This document shows positions 1-5,080 of a DNA stretch of 5,080 nucleotides, in pieces (position 1 is the first letter of the stretch; each line of letters opens with the position of its first letter). Both the position numbers and the translations under genes were made by a program. The DNA is from CALMEH01 sp964548225 (GTDB taxonomy: Bacteria > Acidobacteriota > Blastocatellia > Pyrinomonadales > Pyrinomonadaceae). Location: NCBI GenBank assembly GCA_964548225.1, contig CAZJQP010000135.1, positions 1 to 5,080 of the forward strand, given 5' to 3'. Under the pieces are notes generated by a model. The model did no database searches, was not told the DNA's origin, and worked only from the letters and a program-made list of their open reading frames with translations.

Positions 1-93
1 CTGATTTTATTCGTATAAATCTCTAATAATTCACGGTAATTTCACATTGAGTATTTACTAAATTAAATAATTCAAGTATCTTAAAACTAATTG

Positions 94-110
94 TTGAGGG
101 TAATCCTCAA
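94..110. promoter_or_regulatory. Inverted repeat, candidate operator 1
   Basis: A perfect dyad of 6-bp arms (TTGAGG and CCTCAA) separated by 5 bp (GTAAT) lies in the AT-rich non-coding leader, 67 bp before the regulator start. Perfect short dyads of this size are typical of sites bound by XRE-family dimers. There is no T-tract typical of a terminator (only TTTT follows) and the stem is short, so an operator is preferred over a terminator. Its centre is about 40 bp from the centre of the second dyad, roughly four helical turns, so both could lie on one DNA face. The binding protein is inferred, most simply the regulator encoded just downstream. Confidence 0.4.
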
Positions 111-126
111 TTTTGTCTAACTTATC

Positions 127-157
127 AAAATTGTAGTTGTAGGTCAACCACAATTTT
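127..157. promoter_or_regulatory. Long inverted repeat, candidate operator 2
   Basis: An imperfect 31-bp dyad has 13-bp arms matching at 12 of 13 positions (AAAATTGTAGTTG against the reverse complement of CAACCACAATTTT) around a 5-bp spacer TAGGT. It sits 19 bp before the regulator start codon and abuts a TACAAT hexamer, so a protein bound here would block the promoter. That fits autorepression by the downstream XRE protein. As RNA it could form a hairpin, but without a following U-tract it is not a convincing terminator. The spacer length equals that of the upstream dyad (5 bp), which suggests a common binder, although the arm sequences are only loosely alike. Confidence 0.5.
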
Positions 158-162
158 ACAAT
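157..162 (+). promoter_or_regulatory. Possible -10 box of the operon promoter
   Basis: TACAAT matches the sigma-70 -10 consensus at 5 of 6 positions and lies 14 bp before the regulator ATG. No good -35 hexamer is found at 16-18 bp upstream; that stretch is occupied by the dyad at 127-157. If used, transcription would begin around 169 and leave a leader of under 10 nt, close to leaderless, in line with the lack of a Shine-Dalgarno sequence before the ATG at 177. The call is weak because AT-rich DNA gives such hexamers by chance. Confidence 0.25.
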
Positions 163-176
163 AATTTTTAAAATCA

Positions 177-566
177 ATGACATTCGGGCAAATATTACAA
201 AAAATACGCCGTGCAAAACGAAAAACACAGCGTGAAGTCGCCGATTTAATCGGAATGGATTATGGATATTATTCGCGTATCGAAAATGACAAATTTGATT
301 ACAAACCAAGTCGGGAAACAATTGAGAAAATAATCGAAAAACTCGATTGCAACGACGACGAAAAAGCCGAACTGCTTGCCGCCGCCGGACGAATTGATAA
401 GGAAATGGAAGAATTGGCGATCAAAGCGGTTGAGAGACCGGAGCTTAGACCATTGTTCCGCGCTGTTGTGGAAACTCCGAAAGATGAAATCGCAGAATTA
501 TTCGATCTAATTAACCAACACAAACAGGAGAAACTAAAAAAAGAAAACCAAGATGCTGAAGATTAA
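177..566 (+). CDS. XRE-family helix-turn-helix transcriptional regulator
   Basis: This 129-residue protein is probably the DNA-binding regulator of the cluster. Residues 4-60 form a Cro/CI-type (HTH_3) domain; the helix-turn-helix core is about 17-38, with the typical Q18, a hydrophobic helix 2 (EVADLIG) and a recognition helix ending in YSRIEND. The segment after it (KPSRETIEKIIEKLDC, then ELLAAAGR) is the usual extension of XRE proteins that keep a C-terminal tail. The tail from about 75 to 129 is charged and helical (RPELRPLF, then IAELFDLI) and could dimerise or be the target of the neighbouring peptidase. An in-frame TAA at 162-164 makes ATG 177 the first possible start; no Shine-Dalgarno sequence precedes it. 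The gene overlaps the ImmA/IrrE gene by 14 bp, so the two are translated from one message. The operator-like dyads upstream suggest autoregulation. The XRE class is certain; repressor rather than activator is inferred. Confidence 0.93.
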   Translation: MTFGQILQKIRRAKRKTQREVADLIGMDYGYYSRIENDKFDYKPSRETIEKIIEKLDCNDDEKAELLAAAGRIDKEMEELAIKAVERPELRPLFRAVVETPKDEIAELFDLINQHKQEKLKKENQDAED

Positions 567-1353
567 TGTTCCCGAACCAAGCCAATGGACGAGTAACCCT
601 GATATAGATCAAATCGCTCTCGAATATAACTTGTTATACCGCGAAAAGTGTGGAAACGGGCGCGGTTATCCGGTTGATGTCGAGCAATTCGCCGATACGG
701 TTTTGGAAATTTCCGTCGTGCAAAATTACTTCGACGCGCCGCAAGGGGCAGTCGCGCTGGCGCGATGCAAGCCTGATGAACGCGATACGACGCGGTTTGT
801 AATTGAATTTAACGAAGCGCACCGACAAAAACTTGAAGAAAAACCCGAATGCAAACGTGCCGTTGGCTCCCACGAAGTAGGGCATATCGTTTTAAGGCAT
901 CACGACAAACTGAACCTGAGTCAAACTCCCTCGTTATTCGACGATTTTAAGCCGGAGCCGAAGTTTTTGCATAAAACCGAATGGAATCATCACGCATTTT
1001 CCGCCGACGAACTAAAATGTTTATGCGAAATGGCTTTAAACGGCAATGACCGTGTGCGGAAAATTTTGCAAGGTTTCGACGAATATTTTGAGGAAAAATG
1101 GATGTTTTGGCAAGCCGAGCATTTCGCGCTGTGCTTCTTAATTCCAAAAGATTCACTGCTGAACGCTTTGGATTCCGGTTTCAATCCAACTAACTGGCGG
1201 GAAATTTACGATTTGGGAGAGCAGTTCGGTGTAACGGGTTCAATGTTGGCGACTCGTTTGAAAAAACTTAATGCTATCGAAATACACGGCAAGCAAATTG
1301 TCCTCGGCGGAATGCTCAAACAGAAGAATTTACTCAGCGAACAAATCCATTAA
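553..1353 (+). CDS. ImmA/IrrE family metallo-endopeptidase
   Basis: A 266-residue zinc-dependent peptidase of the COG2856/ImmA-IrrE family, presumably cytosolic. The zinc-binding HExxH motif is H107-E-V-G-H111 inside SHEVGHIVLRHH, and the likely third ligand is E189 in QAEHFALCFLIP, which matches the family pattern ExxAxxFAxxLLxP. The C-terminal segment FGVTGSMLATRLKKL (about 225-239) is the usual final helix-turn-helix-like part of the family. Known members (ImmA of ICEBs1, IrrE/PprI of Deinococcus) cleave a partner XRE repressor (ImmR, DdrO) and so derepress target genes. The partner here should be the overlapping upstream regulator. The distance between HEVGH and E189 (77 residues) is well above the roughly 25-40 usual for small members, so residues about 118-180 look like an inserted, possibly sensory, segment. 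ATG 553 is the first start after an in-frame TAA at 535-537; the only AGGAG (526-530) is 22 nt away, too far for a normal ribosome site, so translational coupling with the regulator is likely. Confidence 0.93.
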   Translation: MLKINVPEPSQWTSNPDIDQIALEYNLLYREKCGNGRGYPVDVEQFADTVLEISVVQNYFDAPQGAVALARCKPDERDTTRFVIEFNEAHRQKLEEKPECKRAVGSHEVGHIVLRHHDKLNLSQTPSLFDDFKPEPKFLHKTEWNHHAFSADELKCLCEMALNGNDRVRKILQGFDEYFEEKWMFWQAEHFALCFLIPKDSLLNALDSGFNPTNWREIYDLGEQFGVTGSMLATRLKKLNAIEIHGKQIVLGGMLKQKNLLSEQIH

Positions 1354-1361
1354 TTGTTTTT

Positions 1362-3747
1362 ATGTCTCTAACAATCGAAAAACTTTGGGAAGAGGTCGGT
1401 TTTACGCCAAATCCGGCGCAGCGCGACGCAATCACGCATACGGATAAGCCATTATTTTTGCCTGCCGGACCCGGTTCGGGCAAAACGCGTGTTTTACTTT
1501 GGCGAACGGTTAATTTGATTGCCTGCCACGACATCAAGCCCGAAGAAATTTTTCTTAGCACATTTACCGAAAAAGCTGCATTTCAATTGAAACAAGGGTT
1601 GAATGCCCTTCTTGGTTTGGTTACAAATTTAACGGGCAAACCTTACGACATTGCGGAAATGTATATCGGCACGGTTCACTCGCTATGCCAGCGGATACTG
1701 ACTGACCGAAGGCTTTCCGATAACAAGGAAAGAATGACACGCCCAGTAATTCTTGATGCTCTACAACAGTATTTTTTCTTACGCAGCGGTTTCAACGATC
1801 TTCTGCAAGGCGTTTCTTACACGGTTGAAGACATTAACCGCTTTATGAGCGACGGCACATTTGCCAGTTCCGCAAAACATAAAGCACTCACCGACTCGAT
1901 AACACTTTTCAATCGTTTTTCCGAAGAAGTTCTATTGCCGCAAAATATTTATGACTTAACGGATGACGATGAGNNNNNNNNNNNNNNNNNNNNNNNNNNN
2001 NNNNNNNNNNNNNNNNNNNNNNNNNNNNNNNNNNNNNNNNNNNNNNNNNNNNNNNNNNNNNNNNNNNNNNNNNGTCGAATTTCCCGAACGATGTCAAAAA
2101 TATTTCGGCTGCGCTCCGCGTGAAATTCCGCTCAGCACAAATTATCGTTCGCGCAAAGGAATCGTTGATTTTTACACGCGGTTTATGGAATTTCACGACT
2201 GGCGACGCGCCGACGGGAAAGGTTTTTACCGGCTCGTGAATAAAAACATCAACGCACATTCGGCTGACAATCAAACCGCAGTCGTTGTAACCTCGCAATC
2301 CGGTCGAAACGATACCATAGATGAGATTGTTGACATCGTAAAGAAATTAATCGAAACGAAAAAAGTTAAAGACCCGAATCAGATCGCCTTTCTTTTTCCG
2401 AGTTTGAAAAACACGATGGCGCAAGTGATGAAAAGCTCGCTCGAAAACGCCGGATTGCTCGTGTATGCGCCGCGTGCCGGTTCGTTTCTCGAAGTCGAAG
2501 AAGCCGTCGCCGTTTTCGGTATTTTTATCGAAATTTTCGGGAGACCGGAAAGAAATAATTTCAACAGCCGCGATTATCAAGGTTTTCATAACTGGCTCGA
2601 CACTTGCGAACAAATTTCGGGCGATTTGCTCAAAAAATATAAACCGCTCAAGGATTTTGTTGAAGACCGCCGGCGTGAAGTTCAAACCGCCGTTGCCGAT
2701 TATCAAAAATTAACCGAACAAGCCAACAAAAAAGGCTGGGAATTAGACGCGCCGTTTGACCCGCAGACGATGAAACGCGCTCTTTTTGAAACGCCGAATA
2801 TTTCACGGACGGCGCAAAAGTCGCTTTCCAATCGTTATTTTGAGCGCATCATCAATGAACGAATCGTCGAAGGGCGACCGTTCACGCTTCATTACATTAT
2901 CAATTCGGCTTCGTCGCTCGATTGGAACGTGCTTGACTTATTTTACCGGATAACCGGCTTTGACCATTTCAAACAGATGTTCGATTTGGCGGAAACAGGA
3001 ACGGATGAAGGTCCGGTGTGTAACCTCGGCTTAATTTCGCAGTATTTAGCGCGTTATCTCGATACTTACACTTCAATTCTGACAGGCAGATTTATCGGCG
3101 GCGGGAGTTTTGAAATTACGTTTTTTATGGCGTATCTTTATGCGATTTTCCGCCTTGGCGAATCGGAATATGAAGACGCGGACGACCCGTTTCCGAAAGG
3201 GCGAATTCCCTTTTTGACGATTCACCAATCGAAAGGCTTGGAGTTTCCCGTTGTGGTCGTGCCTTCGCCGTCGAAGAAGAACTTTCCGCCGTCAAAAGCC
3301 GAGCGTGTCGTGCGCCCGTTTCTTGAACGCGAAGGCGAGCCGCTCGACCGTATCGGCGGTTTTGATGCGATGCGAATGTTTTATGTCGCTCTGAGCCGTG
3401 CCGAAAATTTGCTGATAATCGGCAATCCGCGAGGGCAAGGTATTTCGACGTTTCCGGCTTTTACGAGTATTTTCAACGAAGGCGTTACGCGCATTGCGAA
3501 TTTTGATGTTTCGACCGTTCCCGAAGCAAAGATTGACGATCAGGAGATTCCGCGAAATTACTCATATACGTCCGATTATTTGCAGTATCAGAAATGTCCG
3601 CGACAATATATGCTTTTTCGCAAATACGGTTTTGTTCCCAGCCGTTCGCAGACGCAGTTTTTCGGAACGCTCGTTCACCAAACGCTCGAAGATTTGCATC
3701 ATCTTTTAATCGGGCAGAGAAATAAAAAACAGGCAGGAAATTTATGA
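1362..3747 (+). CDS. UvrD/Rep-type SF1 helicase with N-part of a RecB-like nuclease domain (interrupted by assembly gap)
   Basis: An ATP-dependent 3'-5' DNA helicase of the UvrD/Rep/PcrA group (COG0210). Before the gap (204 residues) are the Q-motif region NPAQRDAI, Walker A AGPGSGKT (35-42), motif Ia TFTEKAA (67-73) and motif Ib GTVHSLC (103-109). After the gap (557 residues, from 2074) come motif IV STNYRS (2134-2151), motif V TIHQSKGLEF (about 3217-3246) and motif VI MFYVALSRAE (about 3376-3405). Motif II (DExQD) and motif III (GDxxQ) should lie in the missing stretch. The end carries YLQYQKCPRQY (Cys codon 3595-3597) and GTLVHQTLED (His codon 3676-3678), the first elements of a PDDEXK_1/AddB-like nuclease domain, and stops there. 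The remaining catalytic elements are in the next gene, which overlaps by 4 bp. The halves are in different frames across the 100-N block, which means only that the gap length is wrong: if the gene is intact the true gap is a multiple of 3, and by comparison with the family about 80-90 codons are missing. It starts 8 nt after the peptidase gene, without a Shine-Dalgarno sequence. Gabija GajB or housekeeping UvrD are less likely given the nuclease tail and context. Confidence 0.9.
1974..2073. other. Assembly gap (100 N)
   Basis: Exactly 100 N, the conventional size for a gap of unknown length. It begins on a codon boundary of the helicase N-terminal part, and the C-terminal part resumes on a codon boundary at 2074, so a real intact gene needs a length divisible by three; 100 is not. 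Any open reading frame that reads through the N block, or starts at the ATG 1963 just before it, is an artefact. A larger insertion hidden here cannot be excluded. Confidence 0.99.
3735..3740 (+). promoter_or_regulatory. Ribosome binding site of the nuclease gene
   Basis: AGGAAA inside the helicase 3' end lies 5 nt (counted from AGGA) before the ATG at 3744. It is the only well-placed Shine-Dalgarno-like sequence among the five gene starts in the window. It supports ATG 3744 as a genuine initiation codon, and therefore a deliberate two-gene arrangement with an ATGA stop-start overlap, rather than a recent frameshift in a fused gene. Confidence 0.55.
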
Positions 3748-4631
3748 GCAATGAGGACTTAATCAACCAAGACGCGCCGGATAAAACGATGTCGCCGGAA
3801 GAAATCGAAGACTGGATTCGGGAAACCTTCGAGCGCAATTACGAGCGTTTGCGGCTCGACGGCGGACACGCACTCAATCCTGATGTCAAACAAGTCGCTC
3901 TGGAACAAATTTTGGCTTATTATAAAAAATTAACCGACATTGCCGAAAGCGTTACCGATACGGAAGTTCGGCTCACTTTGCCGGAACAAATCACGCCCGA
4001 AGGCAGACGCTACACGATTGAAGGCGTGGTTGATATTGTCCGCGATGACGATAAAACCATTATGTATGACATTAAAACTCACGATGCCGATTATGTCCGC
4101 AAACACATTGACGCTTACGAAAAACAGCTTAATGTTTATGCTTTTATCTGGCAAAATCTGCGCGGGCAGCCGCTCGATCAAACGGCGATTATCGCCACGG
4201 CTTTTCCCGAAAGAGTGCGCGACGCGCTGCGTTCCGGCAATGAAGCCGTGATTGAACGCGAAATGACGGCTTGGGATCCACTCGTGGATATTCCGCTCGA
4301 CCACGAAAAAGTTGATGAAACGATTCAAGGGTTTGGCGAAATTGTTGATAACATTGAAACGAAAAACTTTAAGCCGCCGCGCGTTGAAGTTTTAATTTCG
4401 GAGTTCGGCAATACGCGGCAGAAATTCGGGACGCGCATTTGCCGCAACTGCGACGCGAGATTTTCCTGCACGCCGTTTCGTAATTTCGTGATTGCGACCA
4501 ACGCCCGCACGGGACTCGATTTTGCCAGATATTTCGCCGACTTCGGCTCGGACGACGACCGCGCCGCGCGTGTTTTGGTAACGCTCGAAGCGCAGCCTGC
4601 GCCCGAAGTCGCCGACGCGGATAATATTTAG
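3744..4631 (+). CDS. PD-(D/E)XK nuclease, RecB/AddB/Cas4-like, C-terminal part with Fe-S cysteines
   Basis: A 295-residue protein with the core of a RecB-family nuclease domain (PDDEXK_1-like, COG2887 type). Visible catalytic elements are GVVDIV (D97), MYDIKT (D109 and K111, the D-x-K of the fold) and EKQLNVY (Q128 and Y132, the QxxxY motif). These are followed by CRNCDARFSC, a C-x2-C-x5-C triad at C233, C236 and C242. This spacing is that of the three C-terminal ligands of the 4Fe-4S cluster in AddB-type nucleases; the fourth ligand normally lies N-terminal to the catalytic core, and no suitable cysteine exists here. It is instead at the end of the helicase gene, together with the expected active-site His. 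The predicted role is DNA cleavage in complex with that helicase. Residues 1-70 are acidic and helical. The first start after an in-frame TAA (3723-3725) is ATG 3744, with AGGA at good spacing. A frameshifted or split version of a single helicase-nuclease gene is the alternative reading. Cas4 is unlikely: no CRISPR or cas genes are seen. Confidence 0.88.
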   Translation: MSNEDLINQDAPDKTMSPEEIEDWIRETFERNYERLRLDGGHALNPDVKQVALEQILAYYKKLTDIAESVTDTEVRLTLPEQITPEGRRYTIEGVVDIVRDDDKTIMYDIKTHDADYVRKHIDAYEKQLNVYAFIWQNLRGQPLDQTAIIATAFPERVRDALRSGNEAVIEREMTAWDPLVDIPLDHEKVDETIQGFGEIVDNIETKNFKPPRVEVLISEFGNTRQKFGTRICRNCDARFSCTPFRNFVIATNARTGLDFARYFADFGSDDDRAARVLVTLEAQPAPEVADADNI

Positions 4632-4664
4632 AAACATTTGATTTTTATTGAAGATTTGCAATTT

Positions 4665-5080
4665 ATGAAAGACTTTACCCAACGCTTACAACCGACATAT
4701 TCTTTGGAAGAAGACCGTCTGAACGCCTTGAAACAGATACTTCCCGAAGCTTTTGCCGACGGGAAGATAAATTTCGACACTTTGCGTGAGCTTTTGGGCG
4801 ACGATGTTGAGGATGAACGTGACGAGCATTTCGGTTTGTCTTGGACGGGCAAGCGCGAAGCTCGACGGCTTGCCGGACTGCCGAGCAAAGGAACGCTCGT
4901 TCCTGTTGCGGGCGAAGGCGTTGACGAAGCGACAACGCAAAATATCTTTATCGAAGGCGACAATCTCGAAGTCTTAAAACTTCTTCACAAATCTTATCGC
5001 GGCAAAATCAAGATGATTTACATTGACCCGCCATATAACACGGGTAACGATTTTATTTACAAAGACGATTATCGTGAGCC
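4665..5080 (+). CDS. Type III restriction-modification DNA methyltransferase (Mod-like), 5' part only
   Basis: The first 138 codons of an adenine-specific DNA methyltransferase of the type III Mod group (COG2189, beta class); the rest lies beyond the window. Recognisable parts are the N-terminal helical segment ending in HFGLSWTGKREARRL (55-69), IFIEGDNLEVLKLL (94-107) and KMIYIDPPYNTGNDFIY (116-132), where D121-P-P-Y124 is catalytic motif IV. In the beta class, motif IV comes first and the SAM-binding motif I (FxGxG) and target-recognition region lie later, so neither can be seen. The expected full length is about 550-700 residues. The product would transfer a methyl group from SAM to adenine N6 at a short asymmetric site and so protect host DNA. 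The start chosen is ATG 4665; TTG 4638 and 4656 are in frame after the preceding TAG but are less likely. A weak GAAG (4650-4653) lies 11 nt upstream. The 33-nt gap from the nuclease gene indicates the same operon. No simple-sequence repeat suggesting phase variation is seen in this part. Confidence 0.92.
   Translation, partial: MKDFTQRLQPTYSLEEDRLNALKQILPEAFADGKINFDTLRELLGDDVEDERDEHFGLSWTGKREARRLAGLPSKGTLVPVAGEGVDEATTQNIFIEGDNLEVLKLLHKSYRGKIKMIYIDPPYNTGNDFIYKDDYRE

Noticed and set aside
50..59. Short palindrome AGTATTTACT in the leader
   Set aside because: Four-base arms in AT-rich DNA are expected by chance, and it is far from the likely promoter.
58..321. 87-codon minus-strand open frame across the leader and the regulator 5' end
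   Set aside because: It covers the operator dyads and the HTH coding region, with low-complexity translation and no ribosome site; a divergent small gene is not supported.
1909..2298. Minus-strand open frame running through the N block, and a plus-strand frame starting at ATG 1963 just before the gap
   Set aside because: Both depend on reading N as coding. The real signal is the helicase in frame with 1362 before the gap and in frame with 2074 after it.
2347..2706. 119-codon minus-strand open frame
   Set aside because: It lies antisense to a well-conserved helicase region, has no recognisable motif and no start signal; it is a shadow of the codon composition on the other strand.
3724..3730. 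AAAAAAC as a canonical -1 frameshift heptamer
   Set aside because: The heptamer starts at the first codon position (AAA AAA C) and not the third as X XXY YYZ requires, and no stimulatory stem-loop was seen downstream; kept only as a weak slippage possibility.
1362..3747. Gabija GajB or a housekeeping AddA/RecB
   Set aside because: No OLD-family GajA neighbour is present, and the chain is shorter than AddA or RecB; the nuclease tail and Mod neighbour point elsewhere.
3930..4328. 132-codon minus-strand open frame
   Set aside because: It is antisense to the nuclease core (GVVD, DIK and QxxxY region); its translation shows no family resemblance.
3744..4631. Cas4 or CRISPR-associated nuclease
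   Set aside because: The Cys pattern resembles Cas4, but there are no cas genes and no repeat array, and the first ligand lies on a UvrD helicase; AddB/RecB-like is a better fit.
4632..4664. Terminator or promoter between the nuclease and the methyltransferase
   Set aside because: The 33 nt show no stem-loop and no convincing -35/-10 pair; the genes are most simply co-transcribed.

Overview
The window holds one five-gene cluster, all on the + strand, with very tight junctions (14-bp overlap, 8-nt gap, 4-bp overlap, 33-nt gap). It reads as a bacterial defence or restriction-type operon. The order is an XRE-family helix-turn-helix regulator, an ImmA/IrrE-family zinc peptidase, a UvrD/Rep-type superfamily 1 helicase, a RecB/AddB-like PD-(D/E)XK nuclease subunit, and the first 138 codons of a type III (Mod-like) DNA adenine methyltransferase that runs off the right edge. 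The 100-N block inside the helicase shows that this is a scaffolded draft or metagenome assembly. The host cannot be named from the sequence. Base composition is intermediate, and most starts have weak or absent Shine-Dalgarno sequences with A/T-rich bases just before the ATG. The style would fit Acidobacteriota or a similar lineage, but that is only an impression.

Layout: positions 1-176 are an AT-rich non-coding leader with two dyad-symmetric sequences (94-110 and 127-157) and a possible -10 box, just upstream of the regulator. The regulator (177-566) and the metallopeptidase (553-1353) form the control module. The helicase (1362-3747) has the Walker A, Ia, Ib, IV, V and VI motifs; motifs II and III are lost in the assembly gap at 1974-2073. 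The helicase ends in the first part of a nuclease domain (a Cys in a KCPRQY motif and a His in GTLVH). The next gene (3744-4631) supplies the rest of that domain: GVVD, DIK, QxxxY and a C-x2-C-x5-C triad. The methyltransferase begins at 4665 and carries a DPPY catalytic motif.

How the genes may work together (inference): XRE plus ImmA/IrrE is a familiar derepression pair in mobile elements, where the peptidase cleaves the repressor to switch on the neighbours. Here the neighbours would be a DNA-degrading helicase-nuclease and a modification enzyme able to mark self DNA. The most unusual point is that the Fe-S-type nuclease domain appears to be split between two polypeptides, so one cluster ligand and one active-site residue lie on the helicase chain and the rest on the next protein. 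Whether a Res subunit follows the methyltransferase cannot be seen.
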